A stretch of DNA of 7,112 nt from an uncultured Flavobacteriia bacterium (GTDB taxonomy: Bacteria > Bacteroidota > Bacteroidia > Flavobacteriales_D > Crocinitomicaceae): the NCBI GenBank assembly GCA_903928365.1, contig CAIYQV010000431.1, positions 1-7,112 on the forward strand, given 5' to 3'. Of this stretch, positions 1 through 6,939 are shown in pieces. Both the position numbers and the translations under genes were made by a program. The number at the start of each line of letters is the position of its first letter. Within the stretch, counting starts at the first letter, position 1. Under the pieces are notes generated by a model. The model did no database searches. It was not told the origin of the DNA and saw nothing but the letters and a program-made list of their open reading frames with translations.

Positions 1-1112
1 ATTCCCTGGTCCGTCAATTCTTTCAGGTCATTGCTCATTAAATAAGCAAAAACGCGCGCCATTCCGCAGTTTGAAATGAAATCAGGAATGATGGAAATAG
101 AATTATCTGCTTTATCTGCAATAGGTCCAAAGAAGATCTCAGGATCTGCGAATGGAACGTTCGCTCCGGATGAAATGACTTCCATGCCTCCAGCGATCAT
201 TTGCTCAAGCTGTGCTTCTGTGATCATTCGTGACCCGGCACATGGGATGAAAACATCTGCACCAAGTGACCAAATACGTTCGTTCATTTCATCATAGGAC
301 AAAAGGTTCGGATGCGAAAGTTCGTTACCATTTTTATTGAGGAACAAGGACTTGATCTCTTCAAATGTAAATCCTTCTTCATTAATCAATCCTCCTACAC
401 GGTCGATGATCCCAACTACTTTAGCTCCTTGTTGAGCTAGGTAGTATGCTCCGGCCGAACCAACATTTCCCCAACCTTGTACGATGACTTTCTTTCCTTT
501 AACACTTCCTCCCCAAATCTCGTAATAGTGTTTGATTGATTCTGCCACGCCGTATCCTGTAATCATGTCTGCTACGACGTATTTCCGATTAACATCAGGA
601 GAAAATGCGCCATCTTCAATCACTTTCAATACACCCTGTCGTAATTGGCCGATGCGGTTGATCTTTTGTGCTTCTCTAGGCTGAAAATGCCCATTAAACA
701 CCCCTTCTTGCGGATGCCATACACCACAATCTTCGGTGATCGGAATAACTTCATGGATCTCATCTACATTCAAGTCACCACCCGTTCCGTAGTAATGCTT
801 GAGTAAAGGAGAAACAGCATTAAACCATCTCTTCAATACGCCTTCTTTTCGTGGGTCTTTCGGGTCAAAATTGATCCCTGATTTAGCTCCACCTATGGGA
901 GGACCTGCCACGGTGAATTTAACCTCCATTGTTTTAGCAAGGGATTCCACTTCACGTTTGTCTAGTCCTTGACGCATTCTTGTTCCTCCACCAGCGGCTC
1001 CGCCTCTTAGTGAGTTGATAACTACCCAACCTTCAGCTTCGGTTTCTGTATCTTTCCATTCAAATACGATCTCCGGGCGTTTGTTCTCAAATTTGTCAAG
1101 TAATTGTTTCAT
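1..1112 (-). CDS. Glu/Leu/Phe/Val dehydrogenase family protein (C-terminus cut off by window edge)
   Basis: NAD(P)-dependent amino-acid dehydrogenase: reversible oxidative deamination of an L-amino acid to a 2-oxo acid and ammonium in the cytosol. The minus strand stays open from ATG at 1112 to base 1, giving 370 codons; stops TGA-TAA lie in frame just upstream, fixing the start region. Seen in the translation: the catalytic-lysine motif PPIGGAKSGI (residues 71-80, Lys77) with a second conserved lysine at 65; GTGGDLNVDE (109-118), where Asp113 matches the family's catalytic aspartate; hinge TGYGVA (185-190); a Rossmann motif VQGWGNVGSAG (211-221) followed by Asp237 at the end of the next strand, which usually favours NAD; and SSGANVPF (314-321) plus IIPDFISNCG (341-350). 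Family members run about 360-430 residues, so probably tens of residues are missing. Glutamate and leucine specificity cannot be separated by eye. A separate promoter candidate lies in the 101-base gap behind anmK. Confidence 0.93.
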   Translation of the reverse strand, partial: MKQLLDKFENKRPEIVFEWKDTETEAEGWVVINSLRGGAAGGGTRMRQGLDKREVESLAKTMEVKFTVAGPPIGGAKSGINFDPKDPRKEGVLKRWFNAVSPLLKHYYGTGGDLNVDEIHEVIPITEDCGVWHPQEGVFNGHFQPREAQKINRIGQLRQGVLKVIEDGAFSPDVNRKYVVADMITGYGVAESIKHYYEIWGGSVKGKKVIVQGWGNVGSAGAYYLAQQGAKVVGIIDRVGGLINEEGFTFEEIKSLFLNKNGNELSHPNLLSYDEMNERIWSLGADVFIPCAGSRMITEAQLEQMIAGGMEVISSGANVPFADPEIFFGPIADKADNSISIIPDFISNCGMARVFAYLMSNDLKELTDQG

Positions 1113-1138
1113 TTTTCTGGGGTGTTATCAATGGGCAA

Positions 1139-1146
1139 CAAAAGTA
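1139..1146 (-). promoter_or_regulatory. candidate Bacteroidota -7 promoter element for the amino-acid dehydrogenase gene
   Basis: The minus strand reads TACTTTTG, an exact match to the Bacteroidota -7 consensus TAnnTTTG, 26 bases before the ATG. The nearest upstream TTG lies 23 bases away, longer than the usual spacing of about 19, so the -33 half is weak. No terminator hairpin was found between anmK and this element, so readthrough from anmK is also possible. Confidence 0.42.
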
Positions 1147-1213
1147 AGAAACATCTTTTACCTTCGGTACAACTTGTTAAAATTACAACACAAGGCTACG
1201 GAATAACTGATTC

Positions 1214-2296
1214 TTAGAATCCGGGGTCGTGAATGACTCCTCCAATCATATTTCGATGGGCACCTGTTACTGAAGAGAGTGAATTTGGTTTTCCATGAAG
1301 TTTTAAAGCAGCGAGATAAGCAAAAACGATGGCTTCTTTAAAGTCGATCAGTGTTTCTTCCGGGAGGATCAAATTCCCCGAAAAATAATGCTGAATACGT
1401 TCGATAAGGTAATGATTTCTAGCGCCTCCTCCGGTAACTAATACGCGGTTCGATCCGCTGTTGTCCAGTTCTTTTGATACTTGAATCGCAATGTGTTCGG
1501 TCACCGTACGCAGATTGTTTTCAATGTCTCTGTCAAATTTGATCAAAGGATAAAATTCGGACTCCAACCATTCTGTGCCGAGCGATTTTGGAGCATCTTG
1601 CTGATAATAGGGCAACGAATTCAATAAGTCCAATAAGAAGAAACTGATCTCGCCACTTCTGGATAATGTACCGTCTTTATCATAGGTCAATCCTCTGGCT
1701 TCGGCTAGTTTGTTTAGTGGTAAGTTGGCAGGAGAAATGTCAAAAGCACGAATTTCGCCCGTTTTGTCCTTGTAACTAAGGTTTGCGAACCCACCCAAAT
1801 TCAGAAAAGCTTCGGCATTTTTATAGAACAGGCCAAAATCGCCAATTGGTACTAAAGGTGCTCCTTGTCCGCCTGCACAGATATCATGACTCCTGAAATC
1901 ATTAACGACCTTGATGCCTGTTCGGTAAGCTAAAATGTTTCCATTTCCGATTTGCAAGGTGAATCCATTGTGGGGTTGGTGCAATATGGTTTGACCATGA
2001 CAACCTATGGCGTCTAGGGAAGTTCTAGAAATGTTGTATTTTTCTAAAAATTGCTCAACACAATCCGCATAGAAATGACCGAGTTGATGATCGAGTTCGG
2101 TTGCCTCAGTAATGGAGGAATGCGGAGCTGTTTCGATCTTCTTTCTTAGTTCTTCAGGAATAGGAACCGACTCCGAATGGATTAACGTAAATGAATCACC
2201 CTTTTCTTCATCTAAATGAAGGCTCACATGCGCAATGTCCAAACCGTCCATAGATGTCCCTGACATTAAACCGATGATTTCAAACCGTACACTCAT
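1214..2296 (-). CDS. anmK: anhydro-N-acetylmuramic acid kinase
   Basis: AnmK hydrolyses the 1,6-anhydro ring of anhydroMurNAc and phosphorylates it with ATP to MurNAc-6-phosphate, a cytosolic step in recycling of murein fragments. The 360-residue product matches the family's usual length of about 370. Motifs: GLMSGTSMDGLD (9-20), the hallmark N-terminal phosphate loop of this ASKHA-fold kinase; CHGQTILHQP (99-108); NDFRSHDICAGGQGAPLVP (132-150), where Asp138 aligns with the catalytic base known from the Pseudomonas enzyme; LNLGGFANLS (165-174); and the ATP-site VTGGGARN (287-294). Where proteobacterial enzymes have a DTGPGN motif this one reads FDISPANLPLN (185-195), which I believe is a Bacteroidota-type variant. 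The ATG at 2296 lies five codons before the first conserved strand, so it is a good start. The gene is divergent from the acyl-CoA dehydrogenase across 67 bases; a weak -7-like TATTTTTC sits at 2305-2312 on this strand, 20 bases after a GTTG. MurNAc etherase and other recycling genes are not in view. Confidence 0.95.
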   Translation of the reverse strand: MSVRFEIIGLMSGTSMDGLDIAHVSLHLDEEKGDSFTLIHSESVPIPEELRKKIETAPHSSITEATELDHQLGHFYADCVEQFLEKYNISRTSLDAIGCHGQTILHQPHNGFTLQIGNGNILAYRTGIKVVNDFRSHDICAGGQGAPLVPIGDFGLFYKNAEAFLNLGGFANLSYKDKTGEIRAFDISPANLPLNKLAEARGLTYDKDGTLSRSGEISFFLLDLLNSLPYYQQDAPKSLGTEWLESEFYPLIKFDRDIENNLRTVTEHIAIQVSKELDNSGSNRVLVTGGGARNHYLIERIQHYFSGNLILPEETLIDFKEAIVFAYLAALKLHGKPNSLSSVTGAHRNMIGGVIHDPGF

Positions 2297-2324
2297 ATCG
2301 GAAGGAAAAATAGAATATATCCCT

Positions 2325-2332
2325 TACATTTG
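2325..2332 (+). promoter_or_regulatory. candidate -7 promoter element for the acyl-CoA dehydrogenase gene
   Basis: TACATTTG matches TAnnTTTG exactly and lies 31 bases upstream of the ATG, giving a predicted 5' leader of about 25 bases. No TTG is found at the proper upstream distance, so the -33 part is missing or diverged. It shares the 67-base divergent spacer with the anmK start. Confidence 0.4.
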
Positions 2333-2363
2333 CAACCATACTGAATTATAAAACCTTTCGATC

Positions 2364-3509
2364 ATGATGAATTTTGAGTTGACAGAAGAACAACTTGCAG
2401 TAAAAGAGGCAGCCAGAGATTTTGCACAGAATGTACTGAAACCTGGAGTGATTGAGCGCGACAGAGATCAGCGTTTTCCTACGGAAGAGATCAAGCAGTT
2501 GGCTGAATTGGGTTTTTTAGGAATGATGGTTGACCCGAAATATGGTGGATCAGGAATGGATACGCTTTCTTATGTCCTTGCAATGGAAGAGATTTCCAAA
2601 GTGGACGCATCTACTTCTGTGTGTATGTCCGTGAATAATTCACTCGTATGCTGGGGATTAGAGAAGTTTGGATCCGAGGAACAAAAACAAAAATACCTGG
2701 TGCCATTGGCAAAAGGGGAGAAGATCGGAGCATTTTGTTTGTCAGAACCTGAAGCAGGTTCAGATGCGACTTCGCAGCGCACAACGGCTATCGATAAAGG
2801 AGATCATTATCTTTTGAATGGAACTAAGAACTGGATCACGAATGGTTCATCTGCATCCATTTACCTGGTGATCGCACAAACCAACATCGAAGCCGGACAT
2901 AAAGGAATCAATGCGTTCATTATCGAGCGTGGTATGGAAGGATTTATCGTTGGTGCAAAAGAAGATAAAATGGGTATCCGTGGAAGTGATACACATACCT
3001 TGTTATTTAATGATGTGAAAGTTCCAAAGGAAAATCGCATTGGCGAAGATGGTTTTGGATTCAAATTCGCGATGAAGGTCCTTTCTGGCGGGCGAATCGG
3101 AATTGCTGCTCAGGCTTTAGGAATTGCTGCAGGTGCTTTCGAGTTGTCTACAGCGTATTCCAAAGAGCGCAAAGCTTTCGGAAAAGAGATCTACAAACAT
3201 CAGGCAATTGCATTTAAATTGGCTGACATGGCAACAGAGATTGAAGCTGCCAGATTGTTGGTTTACCGAAGTGCGATAGACAAAGATCAGGGAAGAAATT
3301 ATGATCAGTCAAGTGCGATGGCTAAGTTGTATGCTTCAAAAGTGGCGATGGAACAAACCGTTGAAGCGGTTCAGATCCATGGAGGATACGGTTTTGTGAA
3401 GGAGTACCATGTGGAACGATTGATGCGTGATGCAAAGATCACACAGATCTATGAAGGAACATCAGAAGTTCAGAAGATCGTTATCTCAAGAGGTATTCTA
3501 AATGCTTAA
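2364..3509 (+). CDS. acyl-CoA dehydrogenase, short-chain (butyryl-CoA) type
   Basis: FAD flavoenzyme that oxidises an acyl-CoA thioester to the trans-2-enoyl-CoA and passes electrons to ETF; cytosolic. The full length of 381 residues is typical. An N-terminal helical domain (about 1-120) leads into family signature 1, CLSEPEAGSDATS (125-137), the beta domain with WITNGS (157-162), and the C-terminal helical domain with RKAFGKEIYKHQ (269-280) and signature 2, QIHGGYGFVKEYHVERLMRD (337-356). The catalytic base is Glu364 in QIYEGTSEVQ. Helix G reads GGRIGIAAQALG (242-253), as in short-chain enzymes, and carries no glutamate, which argues against isovaleryl-CoA dehydrogenase, whose base lies there. 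Short/branched-chain substrates remain possible. Two adjacent ATGs (2364 and 2367) could both start translation; the second fits the family's usual N-terminus. The gene is monocistronic: its own promoter candidate and a terminator 20 bases after the stop. Confidence 0.95.
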   Translation: MMNFELTEEQLAVKEAARDFAQNVLKPGVIERDRDQRFPTEEIKQLAELGFLGMMVDPKYGGSGMDTLSYVLAMEEISKVDASTSVCMSVNNSLVCWGLEKFGSEEQKQKYLVPLAKGEKIGAFCLSEPEAGSDATSQRTTAIDKGDHYLLNGTKNWITNGSSASIYLVIAQTNIEAGHKGINAFIIERGMEGFIVGAKEDKMGIRGSDTHTLLFNDVKVPKENRIGEDGFGFKFAMKVLSGGRIGIAAQALGIAAGAFELSTAYSKERKAFGKEIYKHQAIAFKLADMATEIEAARLLVYRSAIDKDQGRNYDQSSAMAKLYASKVAMEQTVEAVQIHGGYGFVKEYHVERLMRDAKITQIYEGTSEVQKIVISRGILNA

Positions 3510-3528
3510 GAGAAATTTAAATAAAGAG

Positions 3529-3559
3529 ATGGGAGGCTAAAAGGTCTCCCATTTTTTTT
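3529..3559 (+). terminator. intrinsic terminator of the acyl-CoA dehydrogenase gene
   Basis: A 9-bp stem (3529-3537 with 3544-3552, one G-T wobble) closes a 6-base loop and is followed by an unbroken run of eight T (3552-3559). It lies 20 bases after the TAA of the plus-strand gene. The T run overlaps the minus-strand murF stop codon (TAA at 3560-3558). On the minus strand the same hairpin has no good T tract behind it, so termination of murF there would be weak. Confidence 0.9.
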
Positions 3560-4847
3560 ACAACAATGGTTCTAAACGCTCAAGACCAATACCTCTGGAA
3601 CCTTTGAGTAATGCTGTTTTTCCTGAAATTCGATTTGCAGAAAAATAGTCGCTTGCTTCCTCCAGATTAGAAAACTGTTTGATAAATGATTTGGAGTCTG
3701 TTTGTTTGAAAAATGCTCCAACTGTGAATCCGTTCAAATGATTTGATTCGCAGAATGAAGCAATGGCTTGATGTTCTTTTTGAGTTTCCACACCGAGTTC
3801 AAGCATGTCGCCAATGATAAAAAGTTTATCCTGACTTTCAATCATTGCAAAACTCTCTAATGCACTTAACATACTCGTTGGATTCGCATTGTAGCAATCC
3901 AGAATAAGGGTATTGTTTTCAGTTTTCCTTACTTGTGAACGATTGTTTTCCGGCACATATCCCGAAAGTGCTGCTTCAATTTTGGCATAAGGAACTTCGA
4001 AAAGAATACCAAAGCTTACGGCACTTAGAAAATTGTAAAAATTGTATTTCCCTACCAGGTGACTTTTTATTTCAGGGGAATGGTATTCTTCATGGGTAAA
4101 ACGCAATGAAATAAATGGATCAACAGCCGTTATTTCTCCGGTGATAGCTGCCTCACTCGTCCCGTAACTCAAAAGTGTGACATTTTTCGGGGTGTTTTGA
4201 ACTAATGTGGTGTCGTCATGATTGAGAACAATGGTGCCGCGGACAGATTCAATCGATTCATACAGTTCACGCTTTGTTTTTAAGACCCCTTCAAATCCAC
4301 CAAATCCTTCCAGATGTGCTTTCCCAATGTTCGTGATAATTCCGTGAGTAGGGGAGGCGATAGCGCATAATTCGGCAATATCTTTAAACTTGTTTGCGCC
4401 CATTTCAATGATGGCGATCTCATGAGATGCATTTAAACCAAGTATGGTTAAAGGCACGCCAATGTGATTATTCAAGTTTCCTTTGGTACATAATACATTG
4501 TAATGACTTGACAACACAGCATTGATCAATTCTTTGGTACTGGTCTTTCCATTACTACCGGTTATTCCAATGACCGGAATAGTAAATTTGGATCTGTGAT
4601 AATTAGCCAATTGTTGAAGAAAGTTCAAGGCATCAGGTACCAGAAATATGCTATCATTTGTTTGAAATTCTGCTTCGTCAATAATAGCATATCTAGCCCC
4701 GGATTTCAATGCTTCCTCCGCAAAGGTATTTCCATTAAAATTAGCTCCTTTAAGAGCGATGAACATGCAATTAGGTGTAATGGAACGTGTGTCTGTTGAA
4801 ACCAAAGAACACTCGTAAAAGAGATCGAAGAGGTGATTCATAGTCAT
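3558..4847 (-). CDS. murF: UDP-N-acetylmuramoyl-tripeptide--D-alanyl-D-alanine ligase
   Basis: MurF adds D-Ala-D-Ala to UDP-MurNAc-tripeptide with ATP, completing the cytosolic pentapeptide precursor of peptidoglycan. The 429-residue product is slightly short of the E. coli enzyme (about 450). Seen in order: N-terminal UDP-substrate domain with STDTRSITPNCMFIALKG (17-34); ATP-binding P-loop GITGSNGKTSTK (94-105); NLNNHIGVPLT (124-134); EMGA (148-151); NIGKAHLEGFGG (173-184); GVLKTKRELYE (187-197), with the lysine region that is carbamylated in Mur ligases; GKYNFYNFLSA (266-276), where the common His is Tyr; LDCYNANPTSM (316-326); GDMLELG (346-352); and KGSRGIGLERL (415-425). ATG codons occur at 4847 and 4841 (Met1, Met3); either is possible. 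The first lies only four bases behind the stem of a strong terminator-like hairpin, so transcription from gldJ into murF is questionable. No obvious TAnnTTTG promoter lies in the gap; the nearest is TAATTTTA, one base off. Confidence 0.97.
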   Translation of the reverse strand: MTMNHLFDLFYECSLVSTDTRSITPNCMFIALKGANFNGNTFAEEALKSGARYAIIDEAEFQTNDSIFLVPDALNFLQQLANYHRSKFTIPVIGITGSNGKTSTKELINAVLSSHYNVLCTKGNLNNHIGVPLTILGLNASHEIAIIEMGANKFKDIAELCAIASPTHGIITNIGKAHLEGFGGFEGVLKTKRELYESIESVRGTIVLNHDDTTLVQNTPKNVTLLSYGTSEAAITGEITAVDPFISLRFTHEEYHSPEIKSHLVGKYNFYNFLSAVSFGILFEVPYAKIEAALSGYVPENNRSQVRKTENNTLILDCYNANPTSMLSALESFAMIESQDKLFIIGDMLELGVETQKEHQAIASFCESNHLNGFTVGAFFKQTDSKSFIKQFSNLEEASDYFSANRISGKTALLKGSRGIGLERLEPLL

Positions 4848-4872
4848 AAAAAAAGCCCGATTAACGGGCTTT
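4848..4872 (-). terminator. intrinsic terminator between gldJ and murF
   Basis: On the minus strand a perfect 8-bp stem, AAAGCCCG pairing with CGGGCTTT (4872-4865 and 4859-4852), closes a 5-base loop. The T run covers seven bases (4854-4848), three of them inside the stem. It begins 17 bases after the gldJ TAG stop and ends directly against the first ATG of murF. On the plus strand only three T follow, so it acts in the gldJ direction. Confidence 0.87.
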
Positions 4873-4889
4873 AAAATTATTGAATTTTA

Positions 4890-6914
4890 CTATTTCTTTT
4901 TCTTGGAGTTCTGGTAATTTATACCTGTTGGACTACCTTCTCTACTCATGCAGCAACGGAAACCGATAGTACATGTAGACTTGTCTTCATCCAGGAATCG
5001 TCGGCTACCAGCAGCTAACCAGTAAGCTCTATCTTTCCATGAACCTCCTTTATAAACTCTTGATTTATCAGAAATCAATGTCGTTGGCCAAGATGTTCTG
5101 TCCCCAGGTTTAACCTGTACACCATTTAATCCAAACTCTTCATGCTCACTTTGGTACATGATCAAGTTAGGGTCACGATTCGCCTGGTTAATCGCATTTT
5201 TGCGGTCGTCGTTCGAATAGTAGATCGAACTTTCAATATCACCGTCAAGGTAATCTGCGTAGTCATCTCTACGGTAATTCAAACGTCCAATGTTCTCCTC
5301 TTCTGTGACATTTCGGTAACGCAATTTACCTGGTGTATCAATGATGTAATCAGTAAATCCTTCGCGAAGCATAGAAATGATCTCGAATGCATACTCTTCA
5401 CCTTCAGGACCAGTTCTCAACTCGTCAGCAAATATTCCTTCAAACAAACGCTCTTGAATTAAAGCGGAAGCCTCAATGTCGTATTTGTCATTCTTCATTT
5501 TAATAGCTTCATCGATCACTTTATTTATATCGCGAAGCAATTTCAATTCGATAGAGTCTTTTGTCTTGCTGTGTGACACATAGAATGGATCCGGAGCATA
5601 ACCTCTGCGAGTAGGGTTACGTGAAGAAACATTTTGTGACAAACCAGCAGGAATGATTGTATCATTAGGATCGTGTTTGTCAGCAGAGATACGCTGATAA
5701 CGAATACGCTCGAATTCATTCAAATATTCTTTCATCCCGTGTACGTCGTAGGATACTTGTTGACTCTTGATGTCAATAGAACCTTCGTTATTCAACAGTT
5801 TTGTTTTGAATACGTTTCCACGGAAAGGGCGGAACTCATCAAAGTCTTCAGAAGAAAGAGGGCGATAAACATCCATTACCCATTCAGAAACGTTGCCAGC
5901 CATGTGATAAAGACCGTAGTCATTTGGCCAGTAAGACTCAACAGGTGCAGTAACATCAGCGCCGTCATTTAAGTTTCCGGCTACACCCATATAATCTCCA
6001 CGACCCCTAACGAAGTTAGCTCTGATTGATCCCTGGAATTGCTCATCATCATTACGTACCCAGTGACCATTCCATGGATAAATACGACGGTCAGTAATGT
6101 TTTCAGAACCTTCTGCAAGGTTACCGATCAAGCCTGTTGCAGCAAATTCCCACTCAGCTTCTGTTGGGAGCCTGTATCTAGGAAGAAGAATTCCATCTTC
6201 CATACGAACACTTCTGGTGCCCAATTTTTTACCCTGAATGTTAGAAGGGTTTAAGTCTTGAACGTTACGAATAACTGCTTCTTCATACTGTCCGGCATAA
6301 TAGGACTCCGTATTAAACGTATTTTCATCACGCTGATCTACGTTCCAAGCAAGGATACCTTCACGAACAAGGATGTATTCGTTTACACGATCTGATCTCC
6401 ATTTACAGAAGTCATTCGCTTGAAGCCAAGATACGCCAACAACAGGATAATCTCTGTATGCAGGGTGACGAAGATAATACTCAACATAATCTTCATTAAA
6501 TCCGAGTGGTGAACGCCAGCTCAATGTATCCGGAAGTGCGTTTTTGTAAACCACAGGATACGATTCGTAAGCTCTGGAGATCCAGTATAGGTACTCTAAC
6601 CAATGGAAATTAGTGACTTCAGTTTGATCCAGGTAAAAAGACGAAACTGTCACACGAGTTGGTCGTGTATTCCAGTCGTACATAACGTCTTGCTCAGTTC
6701 TACCCATAGTAAATGTCCCACCTTCAATCAGGATAAGACCTGGTCCTGTTTCTTGATCTACGTAAGGTACTTTCTGGAAACCACCTGTTCTAGGATCATT
6801 GTAATTCCAGCCAGTGGAAGAGGATGCTTCTCTTGCACACGAAGCTAAAATAGACCCTCCCAGGAGGATCGCAAAGATCTTAAAGATGCGCATATGCTTA
6901 TTTTGTGTTTTCAT
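4890..6914 (-). CDS. gldJ: gliding motility / type IX secretion lipoprotein GldJ
   Basis: GldJ is an outer-membrane lipoprotein facing the periplasm; in Flavobacterium it is required for gliding and for T9SS function. The 674-residue product has a signal peptide with lipobox LASC (Cys26). The start may instead be Met8 (ATG at 6893), which gives a more usual 18-residue signal and suits the promoter candidate at 6928-6935. After the Cys comes the GldJ-like stretch TGWNYNDPRTGGFQ (34-47), then an FGE/SUMF1-type fold: GGTFTMG (65-71), DQTEVTN (96-102), YPVVGVSWLQANDFCKW (156-172), RLPTEAEWEFAA (248-259), YGLYHMAGNVSEWVMD (333-348). About 270 residues then intervene before the fold resumes at VYKGGSWKDRAYW (620-632) and IGFRCCMSREG (650-660). 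The tail ends in four lysines. The copper-binding cysteines of true formylglycine-generating enzymes are absent, so a structural role is expected. It is longer than Flavobacterium johnsoniae GldJ (about 560). The paralogue GldK is the main alternative, but its usual gldL-M-N neighbours are absent; the N-terminal motif and length favour GldJ. Confidence 0.9.
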   Translation of the reverse strand: MKTQNKHMRIFKIFAILLGGSILASCAREASSSTGWNYNDPRTGGFQKVPYVDQETGPGLILIEGGTFTMGRTEQDVMYDWNTRPTRVTVSSFYLDQTEVTNFHWLEYLYWISRAYESYPVVYKNALPDTLSWRSPLGFNEDYVEYYLRHPAYRDYPVVGVSWLQANDFCKWRSDRVNEYILVREGILAWNVDQRDENTFNTESYYAGQYEEAVIRNVQDLNPSNIQGKKLGTRSVRMEDGILLPRYRLPTEAEWEFAATGLIGNLAEGSENITDRRIYPWNGHWVRNDDEQFQGSIRANFVRGRGDYMGVAGNLNDGADVTAPVESYWPNDYGLYHMAGNVSEWVMDVYRPLSSEDFDEFRPFRGNVFKTKLLNNEGSIDIKSQQVSYDVHGMKEYLNEFERIRYQRISADKHDPNDTIIPAGLSQNVSSRNPTRRGYAPDPFYVSHSKTKDSIELKLLRDINKVIDEAIKMKNDKYDIEASALIQERLFEGIFADELRTGPEGEEYAFEIISMLREGFTDYIIDTPGKLRYRNVTEEENIGRLNYRRDDYADYLDGDIESSIYYSNDDRKNAINQANRDPNLIMYQSEHEEFGLNGVQVKPGDRTSWPTTLISDKSRVYKGGSWKDRAYWLAAGSRRFLDEDKSTCTIGFRCCMSREGSPTGINYQNSKKKK

Positions 6915-6927
6915 AATCTTTCGGCCA

Positions 6928-6935
6928 CAAATTTA
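6928..6935 (-). promoter_or_regulatory. candidate -7 promoter element for gldJ
   Basis: The minus strand reads TAAATTTG, an exact TAnnTTTG match, 13 bases before the ATG at 6914 and 34 bases before the alternative ATG at 6893. Transcription would begin close to the upstream ATG, leaving almost no leader, which favours the downstream start if this promoter is real. No TTG sits at the right upstream distance. Confidence 0.4.
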
Positions 6936-6939
6936 CTCC

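Noticed and set aside
76..297. Plus-strand open frame of 73 codons.
   Set aside because: It is antisense to the conserved amino-acid dehydrogenase, and its translation resembles no known protein.
1015..1206. Plus-strand open frame of 63 codons spanning the 5' end of the dehydrogenase gene and the gap behind it.
   Set aside because: Half lies antisense to conserved coding sequence and the rest covers the promoter region; no start signal or domain supports it.
1113..1213. Possible terminator between anmK and the dehydrogenase gene (TTGT/ACAA-type repeats).
   Set aside because: The pairing is only four to five bases, AT-rich, with no following T run.
1..3509. A leucine-degradation cluster made of the amino-acid dehydrogenase and the acyl-CoA dehydrogenase.
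   Set aside because: The genes are on opposite strands with anmK between, and the acyl-CoA dehydrogenase has its base at Glu364 in the YEGTSE motif rather than the isovaleryl-CoA dehydrogenase position.
5142..6848. Several plus-strand open frames of 71-106 codons opposite gldJ (5142-5462, 5673-5972, 6039-6254, 6603-6848).
   Set aside because: They lie wholly antisense to a clearly coding gene, overlap no recognisable domain and have no promoter or start context; they are by-products of gldJ codon use.
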